A DNA stretch of 64,000 nt from Boudabousia marimammalium (GCF_001936115.1 NZ_MPDM01000003.1:186386-250385); one strand, 5' to 3'; positions 34,144 to 43,284 are shown, numbered from the stretch's first letter. Translations and numbers: made by a program. The notes: generated by a model not told the origin, from the sequence alone.

Positions 34144-34674
34144 ATGAACCTGAACGATCGCCCTCTTGCTCCAGAACCTTATGGACTTCTCCCTAAAGTT
34201 CCTTCGTTCACTTTGACTTCACCCGATTTCACTGAAGGAGGGGACCTTCCCGCCGCCCAGACCGCCAATGGCGGCAACCAATCTCCCGCTTTGAAATGGG
34301 AAGGCTTCCCACCCGAAACGCAGTCTTTTGTGATTACCTGCTTCGACCCGGACGCCCCCACGCCGGCCGGATTCTGGCACTGGTGCATTCAAGATATTGA
34401 TGTCGCCGTCACGGAACTACCCGCCGGGGCCGGCCACTCAGATTTAGAATTGGACGGGGCAGCTTTCCACTCCCCTAACGACACTGGAGCCGCCAACTAC
34501 TATGGAGCAAACCCTCCCGCCGGTGATCGTCCCCACCGCTACATTTTTGCGGTTCATGCGCTTGACGTGCCCAGCTTGGAACTAGATGACGAAGCCACCC
34601 CGACCGTGGTTTCTTTTAATGCACTCTTCCACACCATTGCGAGGGCTACTCTCACTGCCACTTTCACCCAGTAG
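34144..34674 (+). CDS. PEBP-family (YbhB/YbcL, Raf-kinase-inhibitor-like) protein
   Basis: This 176-residue single-domain protein has the PEBP ligand-site motifs VITCFDPDAPTPAGFWHW and PPAGDRPHRYIFAVHALD. Bacterial PEBP proteins bind small anionic groups such as phosphate; their role is unclear. No signal peptide is seen, so it is probably cytoplasmic. The ATG at 34144 has AGGAGA 6 nt upstream; a TTG one codon earlier is possible. It is transcribed away from imuA'. Confidence 0.9.
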   Translation: MNLNDRPLAPEPYGLLPKVPSFTLTSPDFTEGGDLPAAQTANGGNQSPALKWEGFPPETQSFVITCFDPDAPTPAGFWHWCIQDIDVAVTELPAGAGHSDLELDGAAFHSPNDTGAANYYGANPPAGDRPHRYIFAVHALDVPSLELDDEATPTVVSFNALFHTIARATLTATFTQ

Positions 34675-34725
34675 GAAGAATGCTTCCCGCTCGCCTAGCG
34701 AGCTAATCGTGGCACAATGGTGACT

Positions 34726-35187
34726 ATGCTTCATATCATCTTCTACGAACCTCGAATTGCTGGAAATACGGGAGCAGCCATTCGTCTCTCTGCCAACACT
34801 GGCTCCATGCTTCACTTGGTGGAACCGCTCTGTTTCGAGATGGAAGATACCAAACTGCGTCGCGCCGGTTTGGACTATCACGATCTGGCTCACGTGAAGG
34901 TACACCCCAATTTTGAGGATGCTTTAGCCGATATACCTGGAAAGATTTATGCCTTCACAGGCAGAGGCCAAACCTACCATACTGCCGTGTCTTATCAAGA
35001 CGGCGACGGCCTGCTTTTTGGGCCAGAACCTACCGGACTACCTGATTCCGCTATGGAGCATCCGCGGATTGAGGATTTGGTTCGCATCCCGATGCGACCG
35101 GGGAATCGCTCTTTAAATTTGGCAAACTCTGCAGCGATTGCAATTTATGAGGCTTGGCGACAACTAGATTTCGTTGGCGGAGAGTAA
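34726..35187 (+). CDS. trmL: tRNA (cytidine/uridine(34)-2'-O)-methyltransferase TrmL
   Basis: TrmL is a small SPOUT methyltransferase that ribose-methylates the wobble base of certain leucine tRNAs. It has IIFYEPRIAGNTGAAIRLSANTG at the start, interrupted only by family-typical variation, with knot motifs LLFGPEPTGLP and IPMRPGNRSLNLANSAAIAIYEA at the C-terminus. Length (153 residues) is typical. The family starts MLHI, so I chose ATG 34726; ATG 34717 adds three residues. Neighbouring tRNA-Leu genes in the window are likely but unproven substrates. Confidence 0.92.
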   Translation: MLHIIFYEPRIAGNTGAAIRLSANTGSMLHLVEPLCFEMEDTKLRRAGLDYHDLAHVKVHPNFEDALADIPGKIYAFTGRGQTYHTAVSYQDGDGLLFGPEPTGLPDSAMEHPRIEDLVRIPMRPGNRSLNLANSAAIAIYEAWRQLDFVGGE

Positions 35188-35266
35188 CCTCATCCCTGCG
35201 GTTTCCAAGAATTATTGTTATCGGCGAATCTTGCACTATAAGAGTGCTACTACTGTTTAAATTGCA

Positions 35267-35272
35267 TAGAAT
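35267..35272 (+). promoter_or_regulatory. -10 element of leaderless pepA
   Basis: TAGAAT ends 6 nt before the pepA ATG at 35279. Confidence 0.6.
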
Positions 35273-35278
35273 GCCGGT

Positions 35279-36730
35279 ATGACAAATTTCAGTTTATTCA
35301 CCGATGACATTTCTACTCTTAACGTAAAAACCATTGTTTTAGCAGTGGCTAAGCAGGGCGAAGAAGCCGCTATCTGCCAGTCTTCTCTCGACAGTCAGAT
35401 TATTGCTGAGCTTGACACCCATCTTCCTGCCCTAGGCATGGATGGTTCCGCCGGCTCTGTGGTTACCACTATTGCCCCGGCAGGAATCTCAGCCGAGACA
35501 CTGACGTTGGTGGGCGTAGGGAAGCTAGATGAGCTTGACGCCGAAGCTTTCCGCCGGGCTGCCGGCGTGGCTACCCGCATCACTAAGGCTGAGAGCGTGG
35601 CTTTCGATATTGCCACTTCAGATACAGAGTTCGCCGCCCTAGTTGAAGGCGCCGCCTTGGGTGCATACCGTTACGACCGTTACCTCAGCAAGAAGGCTAC
35701 CCGTATCGAGTCGGTTTCTTTTGCCGAGGAAGAGGGCCGCCAGTCTCAGCTGGACGCAGTCTTGAAGGTGAGTGCCGCGGTTAGCCTGACCCGCGACCTG
35801 GTGAATACTCCTTCGCTTGATCTCTACCCGGAGAAGTTTGTGGAGCTAGCCCGCGAAGCTATCGCAGACCTACCCATCGAAATCGAAGTTTGGGATATGG
35901 AACGGCTGCGCGCCGAAGGCTGCGGTGGCATTGTGGGGGTTGGCCAGGGTTCATCACGTCCCCCGTTTATGGTTCGCCTCTCCTACTCTCCCAACGCCGC
36001 AACTTCGCATATTGCCCTGATTGGCAAAGGTATCACCTTCGATTCGGGCGGTATTTCCTTGAAGCCCGGCTTGAATATGGAGAATATGAAGTCCGATATG
36101 GCTGGTGCTGCCACCGTTTTGAGCGCCACCGTTGCGGCCGCCCAACTGGGCTTGGACACTAAGGTGACCACCTATCTAGCTTTGGCAGAAAACCTTCCCA
36201 GCGATACCGCGCAGCGTCCCTCAGATGTAGTAAAGATTCGCAATGGCAAGACCGTTGAAGTAATCAATACAGATGCTGAAGGACGCATGGTCATGGCTGA
36301 TGCACTGAGCCTAGCTACCGAATTGAATCCGGATGCAATTATCGACGTCGCCACCCTGACTGGAGCGCAGATCATCGCCCTCGGCAATCGCACTGCAGGC
36401 CTAATGGGCCAAGGCGAGGTTCCCGATGAGCTAGCGGTTTCTGCGCAGGAAACTGGAGAGCCGATGTGGGTAATGCCAATTCCTGAGGAAACCGCAGAAG
36501 CCAACTCCTCTACAGTTGCGGATGTGCAAAACACTGGCGGCCGCCCCGCCGGCATGCTAGTAGCCGCCAACTTCCTCTCTAACTTTGTGGCAGATTTCCC
36601 TTGGGCACACATGGATATCGCCGGACCTTCCTACAATACGGGGGCTCCTTGGGGATTCACCCCGAAAGGTGGAACCGGCATGGGCGTGCGGACTTTGATT
36701 GACTATTTGATTAGCCGGCAGCCCGCCTAA
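35279..36730 (+). CDS. pepA: Leucyl aminopeptidase (M17)
   Basis: This 483-residue cytosolic metalloexopeptidase removes N-terminal residues from peptides. The metal-site motifs are GKGITFDSGGISLKP, MKSDMAGAATVL and NTDAEGRMVMADAL, and the last two are diagnostic of M17. The N-terminal alpha/beta domain (about residues 1-160) is divergent as usual. It precedes lpdA by about 140 nt, so it is probably its own unit. Confidence 0.96.
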   Translation: MTNFSLFTDDISTLNVKTIVLAVAKQGEEAAICQSSLDSQIIAELDTHLPALGMDGSAGSVVTTIAPAGISAETLTLVGVGKLDELDAEAFRRAAGVATRITKAESVAFDIATSDTEFAALVEGAALGAYRYDRYLSKKATRIESVSFAEEEGRQSQLDAVLKVSAAVSLTRDLVNTPSLDLYPEKFVELAREAIADLPIEIEVWDMERLRAEGCGGIVGVGQGSSRPPFMVRLSYSPNAATSHIALIGKGITFDSGGISLKPGLNMENMKSDMAGAATVLSATVAAAQLGLDTKVTTYLALAENLPSDTAQRPSDVVKIRNGKTVEVINTDAEGRMVMADALSLATELNPDAIIDVATLTGAQIIALGNRTAGLMGQGEVPDELAVSAQETGEPMWVMPIPEETAEANSSTVADVQNTGGRPAGMLVAANFLSNFVADFPWAHMDIAGPSYNTGAPWGFTPKGGTGMGVRTLIDYLISRQPA

Positions 36731-36868
36731 TCAGCAAAATGTGATAATAGACATTACCAAAGAAAATAATTCACATTTTCTCGCCTTTGGTGAGAGACTA
36801 GACACAGTGACTCTAGGACATCAGTCCCTGAGTTGTTATAGATTCAATTACAAAAAGGAGACCTGCAG

Positions 36869-38245
36869 TTGAGTGAGACACTGTACGACATTGTCATCCT
36901 AGGTGGCGGTTCTGGCGGCTACGCTACTGCTCTCAGAGGCGCACAGCTAGGCATGAAAGTGGCTTTGATCGAAGGCGACAAGCTCGGTGGTACGTGTTTG
37001 CATCGCGGTTGCATTCCTACGAAAGCCTTGTTGCATGCGGCAGAAACTGCCGACACTATCCGCGAATCCGCGCAGTTCGGTGTTAAGTCAACTTTTGAAG
37101 GCATCGATATTGCCGCGGTAAATCAATACCGTGACGGCGTAATTTCCCGCCTTTACAAGGGCCTACAGGGCTTGGTTAAGTCCCGCAAGGTTGATTTCAT
37201 TACCGGTTGGGGCCGTCTGGTAGCTCAAGACACCATTGAGGTCAACGGCCAACTAATCAAGGGCAAGAATGTTGTTCTAGCTTCTGGTTCTTACTCAAAG
37301 TCTCTACCGAGCCTAGCGATTGAAGGCCGTGTCATCACCTCCGAGCAGGCTCTCATGTTGGACTGGGTTCCGCAGCGTGCAGTCATTTTGGGTGGCGGCG
37401 TGATCGGCGTTGAGTTCGCTTCCGTGTGGGCTTCCTTCGGTTGTGATGTGACCATTATTGAAGGCTTCGACCACTTGGTACCCAATGAGGATCCTTCAGT
37501 CTCTAAGGCTTTGGAGCGTGCTTTCAAGAAGCGCGGCATCAAGTTCCACACTGGTGCTCGCTTCCAGTCAGTTAGCCAAGATGAAACTGGCGTACACGTA
37601 GTAACTGAAGACGGCACCGAAGTTGACGGCGACCTAATGCTGGTTGCTGTGGGACGTGGGCCCGCCACCGCTAACTTGGGATACGAAGAAGCCGGCATCC
37701 CGATGGATCGCGGTTATGTGCTGGCTAATGAGCGTCTCCACACTGGTGTGGCAAATATTTACGCAGTGGGAGACATTGTCCCCGGCTTGCAGCTAGCTCA
37801 CCGCGGTTTTGCCCATGGTATCTTCGTCGCTGAAGAGATTGCCGGCTTGAATCCACGTCCGGTGATTGATGCTGAGATTCCCCGCGTCACCTACTGCGAG
37901 CCTGAGATTTGCTCTGTGGGACTTTCCCGCAAGCAAGCTGAAGAGCGTTACGGCAAGGACGGCATCAACGTTGTTGAATATAATCTTGCTGGTAATGGCA
38001 AGTCTCAGATTCTCGGAACTACCGGCTTCATCACTTTGATCAGTGAAAAAGACGGCCCCATTGTTGGCTTTAACGCATTCGGCTCGCGTGTTTCCGAGCT
38101 GGTTGGCGAAGGCCAGCTAATGGTGAGCTGGGAGGCATTCCCTGAGGATCTAGCTTCCCTGATTCATGGTCATCCAACTCAGAATGAAGCAATCGGCGAG
38201 GCCGCTATGGCACTTGCTGGTAAGCCGCTTCACTCCCACAATTAA
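36869..38245 (+). CDS. lpdA: Dihydrolipoyl dehydrogenase (E3)
   Basis: E3 reoxidises the lipoyl groups of 2-oxoacid dehydrogenase complexes with FAD and NAD+. This 458-residue protein has FAD motif VILGGGSGGYATAL, redox-active disulfide GGTCLHRGCIPTKALLHAAE, NAD motif VILGGGVIGVEFASVW, and the C-terminal dimerisation domain with HGHPTQNEAIGEA. The start is TTG with AAAGGAG 8 nt upstream. It is followed 27 nt later by the lipoyl E2 gene, and the two form an operon. Confidence 0.96.
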   Translation: MSETLYDIVILGGGSGGYATALRGAQLGMKVALIEGDKLGGTCLHRGCIPTKALLHAAETADTIRESAQFGVKSTFEGIDIAAVNQYRDGVISRLYKGLQGLVKSRKVDFITGWGRLVAQDTIEVNGQLIKGKNVVLASGSYSKSLPSLAIEGRVITSEQALMLDWVPQRAVILGGGVIGVEFASVWASFGCDVTIIEGFDHLVPNEDPSVSKALERAFKKRGIKFHTGARFQSVSQDETGVHVVTEDGTEVDGDLMLVAVGRGPATANLGYEEAGIPMDRGYVLANERLHTGVANIYAVGDIVPGLQLAHRGFAHGIFVAEEIAGLNPRPVIDAEIPRVTYCEPEICSVGLSRKQAEERYGKDGINVVEYNLAGNGKSQILGTTGFITLISEKDGPIVGFNAFGSRVSELVGEGQLMVSWEAFPEDLASLIHGHPTQNEAIGEAAMALAGKPLHSHN

Positions 38246-38272
38246 TCCGTTCGATACGAGGAGAATAGACAT

Positions 38273-40057
38273 ATGTCAACGTCCGTAACAATGCCCGCTT
38301 TGGGCGAATCGGTGACTGAAGGAACCGTGACGAGCTGGCTTAAGTCGGTGGGTGATGAGATTGCCGAGGATGAAGCTATCGTTGAGGTTGCTACCGACAA
38401 GGTAGACTCCGAAGTTCCCTCTCCGGTAGCCGGCGTACTTTTGAAGATTCTGGTAGCCGAGGATGAAACCGTTGAGGTAGGCACTGAGATTGCTTTGATT
38501 GGCGATCCTTCAGAGCTGGAATCAGCAGACTCTGCTCCGGCAGCTCCGGCAGCTGAGCCTGCCGCTGAACCTACTGAGGTAGCTGCTACTGTAGCTGTTG
38601 ATGAACCAGCAGCCCAGGTGGCTTCTGCGACCCCCGCCGGCGACATTACTGAGGTCACTATGCCGGCACTGGGTGAGTCAGTATCAGAAGGTACTGTTAC
38701 CACTTGGCTGAAAGCAATCGGCGACAAGATTGAGGCGGATGAACCTATCGTTGAGGTTGCTACCGATAAGGTTGACTCTGAGGTTCCCTCCCCCACTGCT
38801 GGCTACCTAGTTGAGATTTTGGTGCCCGAGGATGAGACCGTTGAGGTAGGCACCCCGATCGCCAAGATTAGCTCTGCTGCACCGGCTCAGCCGGCTCCCG
38901 AGCCCGCTCCCGCTCCGGCCCCCAAGGCTGAGCGCACCGTGGATGAAGTCCCGGGTAAAGACATTCCTTCCCGCGTGCGTGAAGGCGAAGATGGTGACAA
39001 GGTAGTCGAGTGGGCCAGCCCGGCTGCGCCCGCTGCACCTGCCGCTTCGGCTCCTGCCGCACCTGCCGCGCCCGCAGCTCCTGCCGCACCCGCCGCTTCG
39101 GCTCCGGCCGCTCCGAAACCGACTCCGGCAGCATCGTCTTCTAGCTATGTAACTCCGATTGTGCGACGTCTGGCAGCAGATAAGGGCGTTGACTTGGCTA
39201 CCGTTACCGGTACCGGCGTTGGCGGTCGGATCCGCAAGCAGGACGTACTCGATGCTGCCAAAGCTGCTGCCGCACCAGCGGCTACACCGGCTGCCGCACC
39301 AGCTCCTAAGGTCCGAGAAGAGATTGTTCCTTCACCTCTGCGTGGCACCACTGAGAAGATGTCAGGCCTACGCAAGGTCATTGCCAAGCGCATGGTTGAA
39401 TCCTTGCAGACTGCGGCTCAGCTAACCACGGTGGTTGAAGTAGACGTCACCAAGATGGCTGCTGTCCGTGCTGCAAACAAACAGAAGTTCCAGGAGCAGA
39501 AGAACACCAAGCTGACCTTCCTGCCCTTCTTCGTGAAGGCGGCCACGGAGGCGCTACTGGTCCACCCGAAGATTAACGCCACTATCAATGATGACAACAC
39601 TGTCACCTACCATGACGTGGAAAACATTGGTATTGCTGTTGATACTCCTAAGGGCCTCTTCGTCCCTGTCATCAAGAATGCCGGCGACAAGGATATCCAG
39701 GGCATCGCAAACGCAATCAACGATCTAGCCGGCCGCACTCGCGACGGCAAGATTGGTCCGGATGAGCTCTCTGGATCTACCTTCACTATTACCAACACCG
39801 GTTCTGGTGGCGCTTTGTTCGATACTCCTGTACTGAACATGCCTGAGACCGCAATCTTGGGTGTCGGTACCATTGTTAAGCGCCCTATGGTGATTAAGGA
39901 TGCTGAAGGTAATGAGGCTATCTCGATTCGTTCGATGGTTTACCTTGCGCTTTCCTACGATCACCGCCTGGTAGACGGTGCTGATGCTGCTCGGTACCTG
40001 ATGACGGTTAAGCGTCGTTTGGAAGAGGCAGATTTTGATGCTGATTTGAATCTCTGA
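38273..40057 (+). CDS. sucB: 2-oxoglutarate/pyruvate dehydrogenase E2 with two lipoyl domains
   Basis: This 594-residue acyltransferase core has two near-identical lipoyl domains (about residues 1-77 and 123-200). Each carries the lipoylated lysine in EVATDKVDSEVPSP. An Ala/Pro-rich linker, a peripheral subunit-binding domain (SYVTPIVRRLAADKGVDL) and a catalytic domain ending SYDHRLVDGADAARYL (HxxxDG) follow. Two lipoyl domains and the TDKVDSE motif are like actinobacterial DlaT/SucB. Substrate, pyruvate or 2-oxoglutarate, is not decidable, since no E1 gene is here. A GAGGAG ribosome site precedes the ATG. Confidence 0.95.
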   Translation: MSTSVTMPALGESVTEGTVTSWLKSVGDEIAEDEAIVEVATDKVDSEVPSPVAGVLLKILVAEDETVEVGTEIALIGDPSELESADSAPAAPAAEPAAEPTEVAATVAVDEPAAQVASATPAGDITEVTMPALGESVSEGTVTTWLKAIGDKIEADEPIVEVATDKVDSEVPSPTAGYLVEILVPEDETVEVGTPIAKISSAAPAQPAPEPAPAPAPKAERTVDEVPGKDIPSRVREGEDGDKVVEWASPAAPAAPAASAPAAPAAPAAPAAPAASAPAAPKPTPAASSSSYVTPIVRRLAADKGVDLATVTGTGVGGRIRKQDVLDAAKAAAAPAATPAAAPAPKVREEIVPSPLRGTTEKMSGLRKVIAKRMVESLQTAAQLTTVVEVDVTKMAAVRAANKQKFQEQKNTKLTFLPFFVKAATEALLVHPKINATINDDNTVTYHDVENIGIAVDTPKGLFVPVIKNAGDKDIQGIANAINDLAGRTRDGKIGPDELSGSTFTITNTGSGGALFDTPVLNMPETAILGVGTIVKRPMVIKDAEGNEAISIRSMVYLALSYDHRLVDGADAARYLMTVKRRLEEADFDADLNL

Positions 40058-40068
40058 TTCAAAAGCTT

Positions 40069-40111
40069 AGTTGGGGTGGTTACACTGTGTAACCGCCCCA
40101 ACTTGTTTTTG
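40069..40111 (+). terminator. Intrinsic terminator of lpdA-sucB
   Basis: A 16-bp stem, AGTTGGGGTGGTTACA with a complement holding one G-U pair, and a 3-nt loop are followed by TTGTTTTT. Confidence 0.9.
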
Positions 40112-40130
40112 CCTTGTTTGGGCTCTTTTC

Positions 40131-41360
40131 TCACTCTGACGCAATTTCGGATAGTCGCCAGGGGGAAGGAACTAGTCTCAGCCGAACCTGTCGAGCTGGG
40201 AGCCGCGCTATCTCAACGCATTCTTGTGCGCAACGTAGGTGCTCGCTTTGCGATATCATGGCCGTCACTTCAATCCAATCAGCACCCCGTGCCGCTATCT
40301 GCACATCTTCATAGGTCGTTCGATAGCCTTGCACGCGGTTACCGTCTTTGATGAGTGCTTGAAAAAGGCCATTTTCGACCTTTGCCGCGGAGGAACCAAC
40401 AACCGTCAAAGCCTGGTATTCTGCCTGCTTAAGCTGGTTTATCGCATCGTCACGGAGTAGAGCCAGGGCACCTATCACTCGGCTTGCGGTCTCATCAGTC
40501 ACGGCGTCAATCGACACAGGTGTGTTTATAATGTCGAGGGCGTTTTCGTAGTGTTCAATCGTTGACTCAGGTACTCCCCAATCTAGCTCTACTGTGCTGT
40601 GAGACTCGGTCGTAGATGACATATCTGCAGCTATGTCATGATTGGGCGAGGGCGTGAAATAGGTATCTGCCAGCCAGACAGCTCCAGAGAGCAGTCCGCC
40701 TAGACCCAGAGCTGCCGCAGCTAGCCAGGGCGCTTTTCGCATCGGGGTTTTTGCGGCTGTTGTGCTTGCTCTTATCGACGTAGCCGCCGCAGAAAAGTCC
40801 GTTGTTTCCGGCGCTTCCACGGGTTCACCTTGCAAGGTATCCCGTATGATTTGCTCTAGGCGACCCAAATCAGCGATGTCTCTCGCGATGTCGCCGCCTC
40901 GCGCAAGCTGTTCTCCACCTGGTGATTGGCTGAGACTATACAGAGAAAGCCTAATCTCTCCATGTTTATCAACTAGAACATCGTCAATATTCAAGGTGCC
41001 GAGGGAAAAATCGTTTCGATGGAGTAGTTTTAGGGTCTCATTGAGCTGGTTCCACAATGAATCTAGTTCATCGGGCCGAACTTCAGTAGCTGACAAATAG
41101 GCGCGCAAAGAGATTCCCTCATGGCTATCAGTAATCAGAACTGTTTGCTGTTGTTCCCGAAAGAACGCCACGATTAGGGGTAAAGCCTTTTGCGGATGCA
41201 GATGCAAGAACCTCACAAAGGCGCGAAAGCCTGCACTGTCGCATTCGTCTAGGATTTTCAGACGTTCATAAATTTGCCCGTTTTCGCTTAGCACTCTTTC
41301 AACTTGACCAAGCGACGTCTTCCGAGCTGCGGAAATTACTGTGTAGGAGTCTGGCGTCAT
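40131..41360 (-). CDS. Single-pass membrane protein with pseudokinase-like N-domain
   Basis: This 409-residue protein is not a recognised family. Residues 1-180 resemble a Ser/Thr kinase lobe: LHRNDFSLGTLNIDDVLVDKHGEIRLSLYSLS aligns by shape with the kinase HRD...N...DFG catalytic segment. However, the essential Asp of HRD (Asn116 here) and the DFG Asp are missing. One membrane helix is at about 211-231. The outer part (about 240-409) is helical and ends in a Cys-containing region. It may be a regulatory anchor. It lies alone on the minus strand. TAGACT ends 6 nt before the ATG. Confidence 0.6.
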   Translation of the reverse strand: MTPDSYTVISAARKTSLGQVERVLSENGQIYERLKILDECDSAGFRAFVRFLHLHPQKALPLIVAFFREQQQTVLITDSHEGISLRAYLSATEVRPDELDSLWNQLNETLKLLHRNDFSLGTLNIDDVLVDKHGEIRLSLYSLSQSPGGEQLARGGDIARDIADLGRLEQIIRDTLQGEPVEAPETTDFSAAATSIRASTTAAKTPMRKAPWLAAAALGLGGLLSGAVWLADTYFTPSPNHDIAADMSSTTESHSTVELDWGVPESTIEHYENALDIINTPVSIDAVTDETASRVIGALALLRDDAINQLKQAEYQALTVVGSSAAKVENGLFQALIKDGNRVQGYRTTYEDVQIAARGADWIEVTAMISQSEHLRCAQECVEIARLPARQVRLRLVPSPWRLSEIASE

Positions 41361-41366
41361 ACTGTC

Positions 41367-41372
41367 AGTCTA
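41367..41372 (-). promoter_or_regulatory. -10 element of leaderless pseudokinase-like gene
   Basis: TAGACT ends 6 nt before the ATG at 41360. Confidence 0.6.
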
Positions 41373-41489
41373 AAGCCAGACAATAGCTAAAACCGGCTAG
41401 TGATTCGCACATGTGGATAACTTACAGGTAAACTATTACCAGTATGTCTTAGTTAAAGAACACTAAGAGCACCTATCAAGGAAAAGGTA

Positions 41490-42191
41490 ATGGCGACTGA
41501 TACAGAGACAGAGGCACCGAAGAAACGGCGTTTCTACCATAATCTCAAAGATGCCTACACAATGGTGCACCGCACCTACAAGTGGTTGGGCTGGGCTCTG
41601 CTAGCAATTTCCGTTGGCCTGATTGGGCTGTCAATTGCACTGGGAATCATTTTTGACCACTGGATTGCTTACCCAATCACTGGCATTATGCTGGCTTTGC
41701 TGGCTGATTTGACTCTGCTAACGGTTCTTCTGAACCCTGCACTCTATGATCAGCTAGATGGTCGCCCAGGGGCAGTGGGCGCTGTCTTGTCTCGGCAGTC
41801 AAAAGGCTGGATTGTTTCTGATACTCCAGCCGTGATCACTAGGGATCAAGACATTGTCTGGCGCGCTATTGGGCGCCCCGGGATTATTTTAATTTCCGAA
41901 GGTCCCTCCCATCGTGTAGGTCGCTTGCTAGAATCTGAGCGCAAACGGATTCGGCGGCTGGTCCCAAATGCTCCGATTCACATGATTCAGTACGGCCATG
42001 AAGAGGGGCAGGTACCCTTGGCTAAGCTAGCTAAGAAGATGCGTTCTTTCAAGCATTCTCTTTCGAAGAGCGAAGTACCTGCAGTGGATCGCCGTCTGTC
42101 CTCTTTGCGTGGCCCTGAGATGGGGATTCCGAAGGGAGTCGACCCCACCAAGATGCGAGCTTCGAAGCGCGCGATGTATGGACGCGGCTAA
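41490..42191 (+). CDS. DUF4191 membrane protein
   Basis: This 233-residue actinobacterial protein has two membrane helices (about residues 35-57 and 60-82), flanked by a basic N-terminus and a long charged cytoplasmic C-terminus. The C-terminus holds RPGIILISEGPSHRVGRLLESERKR and a basic tail ending RAMYGRG. DUF4191 genes usually lie directly upstream of glnA1; here a glutamine-type ABC transporter follows instead. Function unknown. A GGAAAAGG ribosome site precedes the ATG, and a strong terminator follows the stop. Confidence 0.9.
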   Translation: MATDTETEAPKKRRFYHNLKDAYTMVHRTYKWLGWALLAISVGLIGLSIALGIIFDHWIAYPITGIMLALLADLTLLTVLLNPALYDQLDGRPGAVGAVLSRQSKGWIVSDTPAVITRDQDIVWRAIGRPGIILISEGPSHRVGRLLESERKRIRRLVPNAPIHMIQYGHEEGQVPLAKLAKKMRSFKHSLSKSEVPAVDRRLSSLRGPEMGIPKGVDPTKMRASKRAMYGRG

Positions 42192-42220
42192 GAAAACCTA
42201 CGACTTATACACTTAGTTTT

Positions 42221-42261
42221 GGCGGGTGTTTTAGCAGAAATGCTGAAACACCCGCCTTTTT
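42221..42261 (+). terminator. Intrinsic terminator of the DUF4191 gene
   Basis: GGCGGGTGTTTTAGCA pairs with TGCTGAAACACCCGCC around a GAAA loop, followed by TTTTT. Confidence 0.92.
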
Positions 42262-42284
42262 GTGCCACACCTCATAGCTTAGTT

Positions 42285-42320
42285 ATGCGGCACAGTGTAT
42301 AACTATGCGGTAGAGTGTAT
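42285..42320 (+). promoter_or_regulatory. Tandem operator-like direct repeats upstream of glutamine-type ABC operon
   Basis: ATGCGGCACAGTGTAT (42285-42300) and ATGCGGTAGAGTGTAT (42305-42320) differ at two of sixteen bases and repeat with an exact 20-bp period, about two helical turns. They lie 28 bp before the transporter ATG, where a promoter is expected. A regulator binding site is inferred. Confidence 0.55.
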
Positions 42321-42348
42321 GTATCAACAACTTTAAGGAGTCCTCATC

Positions 42349-43281
42349 ATGAAAAAGCCAATCCTCGGCATTATTACTGCCAGCGCCCTAGCTCTTAGCC
42401 TGACCGCTTGCTCTGCCAGTGATCCTGATACCTCGCCAGCAGGTGGAGCCTCCAACGAAGGTAGCAGCCAGACTGTCAAGTTCGATCTCAGCTCTGTTTC
42501 GGCAGATGAGACTCTTGCCAAGCAGGTACCCGCCAAGTTGCAAGACTCGAAGACCTTAAATATTGCTACCTCCGCAGACTACGAACCTGCAGAGTTCATG
42601 GACCTTGATGGGCAGACTCCGATTGGTTTTGAGATTGATCTAATCAAGGCTATTTCTAAAAAACTCGGTCTCGAACCACAGCTAAGCCATGCACCTTTCG
42701 AATCTATCATTCCGGCTGTCGGTTCAAAATATGACGCCGCGATTGCATCCTTTGAAATCAATGAGAAGCGGATCGAGGCAGTAAACATGTCTTCCTACAT
42801 GAAGTCTGGCTCAATCTACCTCATCAGCAAGGATAATCCCGCAAACTTTGACTCTGCGAATCTTTGCGGTATGCGGTTGGGCGTACAGTCCGGTTCCGCC
42901 CAGCAAAATGACATTGAAGCAGCTTCCGCAAAATGCGTAGCCGATTCCAAGCCGGAAATCACTATTTTGCCGGAAACGGACGCTCAGGTACTATTCACCA
43001 AGCTCAAGGGAAAGCAACTTGATGCCGCATTCGTCGATAATATTGCTGCAGCGCTAGCCAAGGAAAAGAATCCTGGCGACTTCGACACCTTCGGTGACGT
43101 TGTCGATGCTTTCCCAGCCGGCATTGTGACTGGTAAAGAAGATACTCAGCTTGCTGAAGTCATCACCAAGGCAACTCAACAGCTCATTGATGATGGCACT
43201 GTCGCAAAGATTTTCGAGGCATGGAACGTCGACACGTCCTCGGTCATCCCGACTGCAGAACTGAACCCCACAGGCCTATAA
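42349..43281 (+). CDS. Amino acid ABC transporter substrate-binding lipoprotein
   Basis: This 310-residue extracytoplasmic lipoprotein has a signal peptide with lipobox LTAC, so Cys21 is the lipid anchor. A periplasmic-binding-protein type 3 fold follows, with GFEIDLIKAISKKLGLEPQL and GVQSGSAQQNDIEAAS, as in glutamine- or polar-amino-acid receptors. It shares the operon with a permease (3 nt after its stop) and an ATPase. A TAAGGAG ribosome site precedes the ATG. Confidence 0.93.
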   Translation: MKKPILGIITASALALSLTACSASDPDTSPAGGASNEGSSQTVKFDLSSVSADETLAKQVPAKLQDSKTLNIATSADYEPAEFMDLDGQTPIGFEIDLIKAISKKLGLEPQLSHAPFESIIPAVGSKYDAAIASFEINEKRIEAVNMSSYMKSGSIYLISKDNPANFDSANLCGMRLGVQSGSAQQNDIEAASAKCVADSKPEITILPETDAQVLFTKLKGKQLDAAFVDNIAAALAKEKNPGDFDTFGDVVDAFPAGIVTGKEDTQLAEVITKATQQLIDDGTVAKIFEAWNVDTSSVIPTAELNPTGL

Positions 43282-43284
43282 ACA

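Noticed and set aside
38940-39150. Ala/Pro-rich repeats in the E2 gene as a tandem repeat element
   Set aside because: These are the normal flexible linkers between lipoyl, binding and catalytic domains.
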